NCBI RefSeq assembly: GCF_014218335.1
Contig: NZ_AP023367.1
Location: 325,001 to 389,000, forward strand
From: Anaerocolumna cellulosilytica
GTDB taxonomy: Bacteria; Bacillota; Clostridia; Lachnospirales; Lachnospiraceae
Length of the DNA: 64,000 bases
Reading direction: 5' to 3'
Numbering within the stretch: position 1 is the stretch's first letter; the number at the start of each line of letters is the position of its first letter. The notes under the pieces were generated by a model. That model had not been told where the DNA came from, made no database searches, and was given only the letters and a program-made list of their open reading frames with translations. Positions 1 through 7,932 of the stretch are shown here, one piece after another. A program made the position numbers and the translations under genes.

Positions 1-752
1 TCAAAATCAGAATACTTCTTACATACGTATACTTGATAAAATAATACAACTCTTATAATTTGTGCCAATGTCAGCAGATTACTAATTCTTGTATACTCTC
101 CGTAGCCCTTGTCTAACCGCTCTAATCTTTCATCTAGCTTAAGTTCTTCCTTACTTTTTACGTTATTCATGATATTAAGCCAAGACAATTTAAAAGTTGG
201 GGCTGAACCTAGTAAGTGGAAGTGATTATCCGCCATACCCTGAGACAGCATATTATGAATACGTATATTATTACTTTTCGTTACCACGTCCCATGAAAAA
301 TCTACCCGCTTGCGTCCAGAGAGTACATCACAATAAGCAAAATGGGCAGCAATAAACATATCCTGATCCAGATATAAGGTAGTATCTCTCCATTTTAATA
401 ATTCTTTGTATTTGCATTTAACATTTTCACCATCATTTTCAAGAAAATCTCCTGCATAATTGGCAATCAGATTGAATACAGAATATGTTTGTCCTGTTTG
501 ATAAACGGTCTGCTTGGATTCTTCTCTGGTGACAAAAAAGAGATTCTCTATCTCATCTTTTGAAAATACTTTTGCAATCTCTTGATATAAGTCTACAAAG
601 AGATTGCGGTTTATTTCTTTATCACTGGAATAATTCAACACTTCCATATGCATAGTTTTTTTTCTTACATCTTTTGATAGAAATTGATTAAGAATTCGTG
701 TAGGATTATATTCACATAAAAGAACCCGTAGTGGGAATTGCATATTGTCCAT
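1..752 (-). CDS. rdrB: RdrB-like adenosine deaminase of a RADAR defence system (N-terminal part, cut by window edge)
   Basis: An open frame starts at ATG 752 behind an AGGAGG site (757-764) and runs off the left edge; about 250 residues are visible. An H-x-H metal-binding signature (NHFHLLGS, about residues 176-183) is what adenosine-deaminase-type amidohydrolases carry at the start of their barrel. The ATG lies 14 bp after the stop of the large AAA-type ATPase gene. That ATPase-then-deaminase order is the defining layout of RADAR, in which RdrB assembles with RdrA and deaminates adenosine or ATP during phage infection. The assignment rests on this motif and the pairing; the rest of the catalytic domain (later His, Glu, Asp) is outside the window. 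Alternative: another amidohydrolase partner of a KAP-like ATPase. Confidence 0.7.
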   Translation of the reverse strand, partial: MDNMQFPLRVLLCEYNPTRILNQFLSKDVRKKTMHMEVLNYSSDKEINRNLFVDLYQEIAKVFSKDEIENLFFVTREESKQTVYQTGQTYSVFNLIANYAGDFLENDGENVKCKYKELLKWRDTTLYLDQDMFIAAHFAYCDVLSGRKRVDFSWDVVTKSNNIRIHNMLSQGMADNHFHLLGSAPTFKLSWLNIMNNVKSKEELKLDERLERLDKGYGEYTRISNLLTLAQIIRVVLFYQVYVCKKYSDF

Positions 753-766
753 AATAACCTCCTACT

Positions 767-3559
767 TTATTCTGCTAATTGGTTTGTGGCTTCATCAAAC
801 ATACGAATGATTCTTCTTCCTCGTTCTCCAAAAACCTGCTCTTCTCCAAAATTCATAGCATCTTGATTCATAGTATGGTTTTTGGTTATTGTATCAAAAT
901 AATCTGATATTTCGTTCTCCAAAATTGTTTTCTGAGTAACATCTGTGACATATTTTAGTAACTCATCAAATTTTTTACTAAGTGTCTTTTTAATGGCAGG
1001 TAAGTTAATTTTCATTCCCTGCTGATAATTTCTGGAGCACCTGCTTGCGGAGGAATTAATGTAGTTATAGGCAAGCTTTCTATCATTCATATACTTTTCT
1101 TTTTTTGCTGTAGGTGGTACTGTCTTTTCAAGTGCAAAAGGAGGAGATGTCACAATATTAGCAAAGTGTTCCTTTTGGACTTGTTCTTTTTCAATATTAT
1201 AATCTAAATTTATCTGAACAAAATTTAAGATATAAGCTGGCAATTCTAAGTGAATACTTGGCCTAAGTACAGTAGGAAACTGAGAATACGCCTCATTAAA
1301 GCTGTCGTTTAATAGTTCTATAGAACTTTTTAATTTGCTTTTATAATCCGTTTTTTCAAAGCGTTTATTTTGAATCCTTTTTCGTAAGATTCTTATAAAT
1401 TCAAAATATACATCCATATTAATAATGGATTCAAACATGCTTGGTAGCTCAAGCAAGGAAGCATCCCCAGATACATCCTTTGTATACTGTTCCTCCAAGT
1501 AAAAATCAGAAAAATAATAGTTGATTATATGAAAAGGACTATATGTGAAGTTAGTAATAGTTTCTTTTTCGATAAGCATAGAAGGCTGTTCACTATTCCA
1601 ACTTGTTAATCGAGCAATTTGGCTTACCCGTTGTTGTAGCAATGAATAAAAACAAGCCAACCCTTCATTAACATGTTGCCATTCCTCAATATATTCTGTT
1701 AAGTGCTGATTTTCATTAGGAGAATTAACTTCTTCTTTCTCTAGTATATCAAGTATATTCTGAATAGCTTCAAATGACGTAGATACTTTGTTGTATTGAT
1801 TCAAGGCACCTGCTCTATGTATATACTTTAATAAGCCCTCTTCTTCAACTACATAATTATAAAAAGAGGGTGGCAAGGTAATTTTATCAATAGTCAGTTC
1901 TGGTAATATAATGTCGGTACCCAAATTTATTTCCTCTTTAAAAGCATTGTAATTTCTAGCATCGTTAAAAATACTTCCCAGCCAGTCGTTTCCTAAGAGG
2001 TTATAAAAAATTTCTGCATATGCATGTTGTGATTTAAGCTTTAACAATCGTAAGGAATAAAATAGCTTAACAAGTTCTAAAAATTTGGTTTCATTCTTTA
2101 GATACTTAGTAGCAGTGTAATAAATGCTAATAATATCTCCGTAGGTTACGCGGGCATCGCATATCTTGCTTTTATATTGTACAATTGCTGTATAATCTTC
2201 ACTTCTATCAGCTACATCATTTATTTTTTCGCATAAATTAATGAATAACTTTCTATTAATGCTATCCGCATCTCCTAATCCAATTTCTTTTAATAGTTCG
2301 ATATCAGTATAATTACTTAAATTATCCTTAGCATAACTTAGATAATAGGTAATTATTGCTTGAATATTATTTTGACGATGAACTTCATTGTCGTTCATCT
2401 CATATAGAGTTAATAGGATGTCAACGATTCCACGTAGGTTTTTAGGTATTATATGTTTAAAATGTTTTTTTGTTGCAATACAGTAACCTACCTTTTCGTA
2501 GAACAATTTTGATGTCACTGAATAGAGTGTTTCGGGGGTATTATCATCTAACTCTACCATAATATCAGAGTGAGTTTGCCGCATATAAACCTTTCTGTTA
2601 TATGGTATAATTTTTTCTACGTACTTTTGTGTCTTGTTCTTTAATTCACTGTCTAATTGCAAATTTTGATGTATATCTTTACTTTGATTGATATAATTGA
2701 TATAGCTGTAATACTGTCTGATATTATTCTGCATAATCAACTGATTCATCTGTTCATCATTTATGGCAAATAATATAATAACATTAGGAATAAATAGGTA
2801 TTTGCGTAGGTCCTCAAGAAGCTTATTCGCCCCATTTATATTCATGTCTATATCATCGATGGGTATAATTAGAAAATAATCATCCCCATTCTGATTGATA
2901 TACTTTAAAAAGCTGGTTATAAGCTTAAAGAGGTCATTTTGAAGGTTCATAGCTTGGGCTAAGGAGGAGACGACCTCCAAGTTATCAACATTTTCCTTAT
3001 ACCTTTCTTTTGGAGAAGCGGCAAGCTCTCTTAAATCGGCATATACTTTTTCAAAACTATGGACAACCTCCTTTTTGTCTGCAAAGGTTCCTACATCTTC
3101 TTTTTGACGAAAGACATTAAACATTTCTGCAATGATTACATCGATAATAGAATCTTCATTTTCAAATATGGAAGGGTCAATTGTGTCTAATACGTGATAC
3201 TTTATATGACAAAAGAGAGACTCATAGGTATCTTTTGTACTAGGATTTGAAAAGGCATTTTCATTTTTTGAGGATAATAGTTTGGCAAAATTGGACATAG
3301 TTGAAGTTTTTCCTGTTCCACGGTCTCCAACAAAAGCCAGAATATTGTTAAAGTTACTGTGAAATCGATACGCTTGCGCTGGATTTTTCTCTTTATCTGT
3401 ATATTCACACTTTGCTTTTTTCTGCATATCCAGTATCTGTTTGAATATATTAATTGCCTGATTGTATTGATGACTTGACCAATCCTTTTCATAAGCATTT
3501 GCTATATTGTGAACACCAAATGCAGTATCCTTTTGTATCTTTAAGACTTCTTTTTCCAT
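767..3559 (-). CDS. rdrA: RdrA-like large P-loop ATPase of a RADAR defence system
   Basis: This 930-residue protein has a Walker A motif GDRGTGKT at about residues 78-85. A Walker B stretch of hydrophobics followed by DDID lies at about 231-238, and a sensor-like FAIND at about 264-268. The remaining 650 residues are long, mostly helical and without transmembrane segments. The length and the early P-loop match RdrA, the ATPase that oligomerises and channels substrate to the RdrB deaminase. It is followed 14 bp later by the rdrB-like gene and preceded by a small gene ending 14 bp upstream, so the three are very likely cotranscribed. The role in phage restriction is inferred from family and context. 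A generic KAP/STAND-type NTPase is the alternative. Confidence 0.72.
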   Translation of the reverse strand: MEKEVLKIQKDTAFGVHNIANAYEKDWSSHQYNQAINIFKQILDMQKKAKCEYTDKEKNPAQAYRFHSNFNNILAFVGDRGTGKTSTMSNFAKLLSSKNENAFSNPSTKDTYESLFCHIKYHVLDTIDPSIFENEDSIIDVIIAEMFNVFRQKEDVGTFADKKEVVHSFEKVYADLRELAASPKERYKENVDNLEVVSSLAQAMNLQNDLFKLITSFLKYINQNGDDYFLIIPIDDIDMNINGANKLLEDLRKYLFIPNVIILFAINDEQMNQLIMQNNIRQYYSYINYINQSKDIHQNLQLDSELKNKTQKYVEKIIPYNRKVYMRQTHSDIMVELDDNTPETLYSVTSKLFYEKVGYCIATKKHFKHIIPKNLRGIVDILLTLYEMNDNEVHRQNNIQAIITYYLSYAKDNLSNYTDIELLKEIGLGDADSINRKLFINLCEKINDVADRSEDYTAIVQYKSKICDARVTYGDIISIYYTATKYLKNETKFLELVKLFYSLRLLKLKSQHAYAEIFYNLLGNDWLGSIFNDARNYNAFKEEINLGTDIILPELTIDKITLPPSFYNYVVEEEGLLKYIHRAGALNQYNKVSTSFEAIQNILDILEKEEVNSPNENQHLTEYIEEWQHVNEGLACFYSLLQQRVSQIARLTSWNSEQPSMLIEKETITNFTYSPFHIINYYFSDFYLEEQYTKDVSGDASLLELPSMFESIINMDVYFEFIRILRKRIQNKRFEKTDYKSKLKSSIELLNDSFNEAYSQFPTVLRPSIHLELPAYILNFVQINLDYNIEKEQVQKEHFANIVTSPPFALEKTVPPTAKKEKYMNDRKLAYNYINSSASRCSRNYQQGMKINLPAIKKTLSKKFDELLKYVTDVTQKTILENEISDYFDTITKNHTMNQDAMNFGEEQVFGERGRRIIRMFDEATNQLAE

Positions 3560-3573
3560 AGTATTCCCCTCGT

Positions 3574-4041
3574 TTATTCTTTATAATTGAAACAGATTGC
3601 GTTTAACTTGAAGGTATTCATATATGTTATGAATAAATCATGAAAGCAATCCATAAAATCAACCATTTCAACACTTTTCATCAAAAATTCCAATGGCTCA
3701 TCTTTCGATTTGCTCAGCATATCTTCCCGATGGTATCGAATACTCTCAATTGCTTTTTGAAATTTCTCTACCAGCGTTTTATTGTCATGAAAGTCACCCA
3801 GCCCTTCTTTTTTAAACTGCTGAAATAATCTTACCGTAAGACCTGTTAAAAGAATACATAACTCATTTTTATTATCTAATGTAAGCAGGTCATTAATTTT
3901 AATGTTCTTCTTGTTATAAAGGCTAGATTCACTTGTAATTTCTAATACTAATACACCATCACATTCTAGATAAGGTTTAATATCAGCAGGATAATCATAT
4001 TTTATAGCAGTTGATTCTTTTTTTATTACGATTGCTTTCAT
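3574..4041 (-). CDS. Small soluble protein, first gene of the RADAR-like operon, function unknown
   Basis: The frame is open from 4059, but the GGAGG ribosome site overlaps that first ATG, so ATG 4041 (starting MKAIVIKK) is the likelier start, giving about 155 residues. I do not recognise the family. The N-terminal half looks beta-rich and the C-terminal half helical. No signal peptide, transmembrane helix or catalytic motif is visible. It is the promoter-proximal gene, 14 bp before the rdrA-like ATPase. Known RADAR accessory proteins (RdrC/Csx27-type and RdrD/SLATT-type) are membrane proteins, so this soluble protein is not an obvious match to either. It could be a regulator, a phage sensor or an assembly partner. 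Confidence 0.7.
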   Translation of the reverse strand: MKAIVIKKESTAIKYDYPADIKPYLECDGVLVLEITSESSLYNKKNIKINDLLTLDNKNELCILLTGLTVRLFQQFKKEGLGDFHDNKTLVEKFQKAIESIRYHREDMLSKSKDEPLEFLMKSVEMVDFMDCFHDLFITYMNTFKLNAICFNYKE

Positions 4042-4082
4042 TGAGTATTTATCCTCCATAGCTTACTCATTTAGTTTCCATT

Positions 4083-4111
4083 ATTATACACTAAATCGTA
4101 AAATCCGGCAA
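4083..4111 (-). promoter_or_regulatory. Sigma-A-type promoter of the RADAR-like operon
   Basis: On the minus strand TTGCCG (4111-4106) and a perfect TATAAT (4088-4083) are separated by 17 bp, about 45 bp upstream of the first ATG of the operon. No operator palindrome is obvious around it. Confidence 0.7.
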
Positions 4112-4157
4112 GAATTGCACAGTCAATTGATGTGGTTTATTTCACAAATAAAGATAA

Positions 4158-4203
4158 AGAAATGCCTCCAAACTAAACGATGCATTGCATCAGCTCGGAG
4201 GCT
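4158..4203 (-). terminator. Rho-independent terminator of the MutS2-like gene
   Basis: Read on the minus strand, an 11-bp stem (GCCTCCGAGCT with AGTTTGGAGGC, two G-U pairs) encloses a second 6-bp stem (GATGCA/TGCATC) and is followed by ATTTCTTTATC. It separates the mutS2-like transcript from the defence operon promoter. A related hairpin occurs at 9287-9322. Confidence 0.7.
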
Positions 4204-4252
4204 TATAAGGTCTTTGTAGAACATGTCTTATTGGAACTTATTTCTTTTTATC

Positions 4253-6220
4253 CTATTCGGATCTCTTCCATGATAATTCCTCTTCATAATTAATCTGAAG
4301 GTCTGGCTGATGCCCCTTGCCCATTTTGTGCCTTGCCTTTCTATTTTCGACCGTATCAAACAGAATAGAGAAGTCATAATCCGGGGGATAGAGTTGGCTG
4401 GCAGAAGCTTTCAGTTTCAGTCTTTTATGATTGATAAGCTCCTTCTTTTTTTGTACCTGAACCCCCACTTCACCCTTGTCGTTGGCGGGTTGAAAGACAA
4501 TGCCTATTTTTTTCTGAGGATAGACAACAACACTGTCTCCTAACTGAAAACGGCTGCTTCGCTCATTTACAGGTTTTAGAACGGGCTCTTTTTGAATATG
4601 ATTTACTGCAACCCCATCAATTGTTTCAATTGCATCCTCTATAAATAGTGAATCGATAGGACGCAGTGAAGCCTTCTCATCTTCCTTCTTATAAGCTTCA
4701 TCATAAGCCTTTTGCAGCATATGCTTTGGCAGACCAAGACGTTTGGCAATATATAAAGCACAACTTTCTCCGGCTTCCCCGATTTCCAGCTTATATAAAG
4801 GCTCTAGGCTTTCCTTGTTAAATGCCATACGGGCATTCATAAAGCCTTCGGTTTTAGCGGCATATTCCTTAACCTCCGGGTAGTGGGTGGTGGCAATAAA
4901 CAGACACCCCTTTGCTCTTAATTCTTCAAGAATTGCAATAGCAATTCCCATACCTTCTGCCGGGTCAGTTCCGGAGCCTAATTCATCCAGCAATACCAAG
5001 CTTTCCTTATCGGAATGTCTTAATATCTCTATAATGTTGGTAATGTGTGCAGAAAAAGTTGATAAATTCTCTGAGATACTCTGACCATCACCAATATCAC
5101 ATAGTATGCTATTTGTCATACAAATTTCAGCACTCTCACAAGGAACATGAAGACCGCTTTGAGCCATAAGCTGTAATAAGCCAACTGTTTTTAAAGCAAC
5201 GGTTTTACCTCCCGTATTAGGTCCTGTTATAATAATACCTTTAGTACCATTGCCAATAGAAAAATTCAAAGGTATACATTCTTTTGCTTTTAATAAAGGA
5301 TGTCTTCCGTTGATAATAGTTATATTGCCGGTATCATTTATTTCTGCCGGTTTAGCTTTTAAATCAAGGCTTAATTTTGCCTTTGCAAATACAATATCAA
5401 GAGTCTCCAAAGCCTCCATGTTTAGATGGATAGAAGCAGCTTCTTCATGAACCAAAGAGGTTAAAGTGTATAGTATCTTACGTTCTTCGTTCTCTTCACG
5501 AATAAGCAAAAGGGAGAGTTCTTCTTCTAACTTTAAAACAGCGTTAGGAACGATGAAACAGGTGGAGCCGGTGGAAGAGGTCCCCATGATAGAGCCTCCC
5601 ACCTGGTGCTTGTATTCTTTTTTTACCGGTAGTACATAATGACCGTTTCTGGATGAAATGAAGCCTTCACTAAACCAGTCTTTTTTACTTCTTAGCATAG
5701 TTTCAAGTTTTGAGCGAATATCTGATTTCGTCAGTTCAATTTTTCTCCTTGTATCCTTTAATTCTTTGGAAGCACTGTCATCTACCCGGTCGTTGCGAAT
5801 AGCCTGATTAATTTCTTCTAGCAGAGGAGTTAAATCTTGCAGGGTTTTGCCATAGTAGGCAATGTCAACATCCAAAAACTCTGACTTTTTTAAATAATTT
5901 TTCATTCGGTTACAGGAAGACAGAAATTGTCCCATAAAGGATAGCTGTTCCGCTGTAAGCATGGAACCTTTTTCTGCCAGTTCGAGTAAAGTCTTAATAT
6001 CTTTCATAGTAGGAAGAGGCGGTGTTCCCAAGCTGTCTAGTATTCTTCTGGCGTCTGTTGTTTCTTTTATTTTTGCCCTAACTGTAGTGATGGATAGGGA
6101 GGGACGGAGTGCCGTCAATTTTTCTTTGGCGTTATCAGATGCTGCGTTGTTCGACAACATCTCAAGTATTTGGTCATATTCTAAAGTTTGTATTGTTTTA
6201 TAAATCATAGTATCTTTCAT
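4253..6220 (-). CDS. MutS2-like ATPase lacking the Smr nuclease domain
   Basis: This 655-residue protein is collinear with MutS2: a core/lever and clamp region, then an ABC-type ATPase with Walker A GPNTGGKT (about 333-340), Walker B LVLLDELGSGTD (about 408-419) and an ATTHY switch. Next comes a KOW-like beta segment near residues 558-585. It ends there. Typical MutS2 has about 780-790 residues and finishes with a C-terminal Smr endonuclease domain, which is absent. MutS2 proteins suppress recombination and, in Bacillus subtilis, act on collided ribosomes. ATG 6220 has a distant GGAAAGG site, so a start a few codons later is possible. A 370-nt leader and an attenuator lie upstream, and no clear closer promoter was seen. 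Whether this is the only MutS2 of the organism cannot be told here. Confidence 0.85.
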   Translation of the reverse strand: MKDTMIYKTIQTLEYDQILEMLSNNAASDNAKEKLTALRPSLSITTVRAKIKETTDARRILDSLGTPPLPTMKDIKTLLELAEKGSMLTAEQLSFMGQFLSSCNRMKNYLKKSEFLDVDIAYYGKTLQDLTPLLEEINQAIRNDRVDDSASKELKDTRRKIELTKSDIRSKLETMLRSKKDWFSEGFISSRNGHYVLPVKKEYKHQVGGSIMGTSSTGSTCFIVPNAVLKLEEELSLLLIREENEERKILYTLTSLVHEEAASIHLNMEALETLDIVFAKAKLSLDLKAKPAEINDTGNITIINGRHPLLKAKECIPLNFSIGNGTKGIIITGPNTGGKTVALKTVGLLQLMAQSGLHVPCESAEICMTNSILCDIGDGQSISENLSTFSAHITNIIEILRHSDKESLVLLDELGSGTDPAEGMGIAIAILEELRAKGCLFIATTHYPEVKEYAAKTEGFMNARMAFNKESLEPLYKLEIGEAGESCALYIAKRLGLPKHMLQKAYDEAYKKEDEKASLRPIDSLFIEDAIETIDGVAVNHIQKEPVLKPVNERSSRFQLGDSVVVYPQKKIGIVFQPANDKGEVGVQVQKKKELINHKRLKLKASASQLYPPDYDFSILFDTVENRKARHKMGKGHQPDLQINYEEELSWKRSE

Positions 6221-6589
6221 TATAGTGTTTATACCTTTCCGATACCTGCAAGTTTTGAGTCACAGGTTTATTCATTCATTAGCCCCGGAACAATGATATG
6301 GAGCTTTCAATAATAATACCCACAGAAAAAGCATCCCTACCTTACTAGTGTGTTGTTTGATTGATAACGGACGAATATTTGCCTTAATATTCAACTACTG
6401 CGATGTAATAATAGTCACCGCTACGCCTCAAATGCCTTGCAGTCTGAACATTTATTCTGCTGAATTCGTCTAAGTACCAACCGGACAACACAAGGATACT
6501 CCCTGTGGGTATAGATTTTAAAGTAACGTAACCTTTTAAGCTCGTTACTCAAAAATGTTTGCCGCATAGAGCGACATAGTCTTTTATAC
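6221..6589 (-). other. Long untranslated segment between attenuator and MutS2-like gene
   Basis: No convincing gene was seen. A 63-codon open frame (6421-6612, minus) begins inside the terminator hairpin and lacks a ribosome site. Small inverted repeats are present, for example GTAAC/GTTAC near 6515-6535 and GAATATT/AATATTC near 6376-6400. No good sigma-A promoter was found here, so the MutS2-like gene may depend on readthrough of the upstream attenuator. Confidence 0.45.
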
Positions 6590-6708
6590 AAAAAAGGCAT
6601 AACAGGGTACACCTATTATGCCTAGTTACTATATAACAAGACGGTTTGGAGTATTTTCTGTAAAGGCAGGTTGAGTATAGGCATAACAAATAAAGGCATA
6701 ATTGCCTT
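6590..6708 (-). promoter_or_regulatory. Transcription attenuator with terminator and competing antiterminator
   Basis: On the minus strand four elements occur in order: hairpin AAGGCA-ATTA-TGCCTT (6708-6693); TTATGCCTA (6686-6678); TAGGCATAA (6624-6616); TTATGCCT followed by a T-run (6602-6590). The third pairs with the fourth to form a terminator (8 bp, stem 6595-6623), or with the second to form a perfect 9-bp antiterminator. The two structures exclude each other. A translated-looking leader ORF and a promoter lie immediately upstream, so ribosome-mediated attenuation is the simplest reading. Confidence 0.75.
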
Positions 6709-6751
6709 CTATAAAATATTACATGCTTTTACTCATAGATTTAGTTATGTG

Positions 6752-6790
6752 CTAGTTAGCACGAACCTCACTTACAGATAATACCGACAT
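6752..6790 (-). CDS. Leader peptide MSVLSVSEVRAN of the attenuator
   Basis: A 12-codon ORF starts at ATG 6790, 5 nt after GAAAGGATGG, and ends at TAG 6752. The stop lies in a small hairpin GTGCT-AACT-AGCAC (6749-6762). It sits between the promoter at 6837-6865 and the antiterminator/terminator switch, the usual place for a regulatory leader peptide. Its length, ribosome site and position support it; the peptide itself matches no leader I can name. Confidence 0.65.
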   Translation of the reverse strand: MSVLSVSEVRAN

Positions 6791-6836
6791 CAAAACCATC
6801 CTTTCATTTTTAAAATTTATATTTATTTACAAATGC

Positions 6837-6865
6837 ATGTTACCATAAAGCCCTTGGAAAGTAAA
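6837..6865 (-). promoter_or_regulatory. Promoter of the attenuated leader transcript
   Basis: On the minus strand TTTACT, 17 bp, then TAACAT with an extended -10 (TGG before TAACAT). Transcription would start near 6829, about 40 nt before the leader ATG. Confidence 0.65.
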
Positions 6866-7087
6866 GAGGGAAATGATTATTATTTGATTTGTATTCATTT
6901 CCAGTTAGCATTCAATATGTGAATATGAGTTATAGCTACTGTTCCGTTTGAAGAACAATCGTAATATACTAATATTTTTTTGATTGTCTACTTGACGGGA
7001 TGCGGTTCATGATGCATAATTGGAATCAACTGCATACAAATTATTCCACTCCAATACTATATATTTTATCAGAAAGGGGATTTGATA

Positions 7088-7786
7088 ATGAAAAATAAAT
7101 TGTTAGCATTACTAACGGTAATGTGTTTATTATTTATTAATTATACCACGGTTATAGCACAATCAATAAAAGCTAAGGACGTTAACTTGATTGAGGCTAA
7201 TATTAAAGGTTGTAATATTACCTTTAAAAAAGGTACATCAAAATCTTATAAATTTAGTTATTATGGTACAGCTTCAGATACGATATATGATTTCAAGACT
7301 TCTATAGAAGATGATGTTTTAAAAATAGACCTTCGTTATATTGGAAACGATAAGGCCCCCTCAATAAAAGAAGGTGGAATAGTAGTAAAAGTACCGGATA
7401 AAGCAAAGCTCTCTCTTGATATAACAGGTTCAAGTAGTGCTGGAATCACATTGAATAATATTAATTTAGATACAAATTTGAATACTGAATCCTGCGCAGT
7501 AATTATAACAAATGATAAAGCAGAGAATAAAATTACCATAGAATCAAAGTATGACAGCTATGAGATAATATCTGCATCGCCAAAAAAAGAATTTAATATA
7601 AAAGCAAATGGTTCTGCAATTGATTTTAAGTTGAACAAGGCTCCAAAGAATCTGCATTTTAAGTTAACTGAGAAAAATGCAGATGTTGTGATTCCTAAAA
7701 CTTGGAGGTATGATTATTCAATTGGCTCAGGCAAACCTGATATGGTAATTGATATAGTTGACAGCGTGTTTGAGTTATATTATTAA
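7088..7786 (+). CDS. Secreted protein of unknown function, DUF4097-like beta repeats
   Basis: ATG 7088 lies 8 nt after AAGGGG and is preferred over the upstream TTG. The product of about 232 residues has a clear signal peptide (KNK, a hydrophobic stretch, then AQS) and a beta-rich body of alternating short strands with Asn/Asp turns. This recalls DUF4097/adhesin-like beta-helix proteins, but no signature is decisive. There is no lipobox or cell-wall anchor, so it is probably exported and free. It is monocistronic; a strong hairpin follows at 7855-7886. The upstream intergenic region is shared with the divergent attenuator promoter. Confidence 0.75.
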   Translation: MKNKLLALLTVMCLLFINYTTVIAQSIKAKDVNLIEANIKGCNITFKKGTSKSYKFSYYGTASDTIYDFKTSIEDDVLKIDLRYIGNDKAPSIKEGGIVVKVPDKAKLSLDITGSSSAGITLNNINLDTNLNTESCAVIITNDKAENKITIESKYDSYEIISASPKKEFNIKANGSAIDFKLNKAPKNLHFKLTEKNADVVIPKTWRYDYSIGSGKPDMVIDIVDSVFELYY

Positions 7787-7854
7787 TTAGTATGTAATGT
7801 TGTTTTTTGAAAGTGATGGAAACCCCTGTATAGTAATAGCAGAAACTTTATTTT

Positions 7855-7886
7855 GTACCGTCAAACGTGTTGTTGTTTGACGGTAC
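7855..7886. terminator. Perfect 12-bp hairpin between convergent genes
   Basis: GTACCGTCAAAC and GTTTGACGGTAC flank an 8-nt loop between the secreted protein gene and the convergent esterase gene. The T-run is short on both strands, so termination efficiency is uncertain. Confidence 0.55.
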
Positions 7887-7932
7887 TTTGCAGTTAAAGG
7901 ATATCGTACCAATTAAAATACTATACCAAATA

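Noticed and set aside
6421-6612. 63-codon minus-strand ORF in the mutS2-like leader
   Set aside because: It begins inside the terminator hairpin with a GTG and no ribosome site, and matches nothing recognisable.
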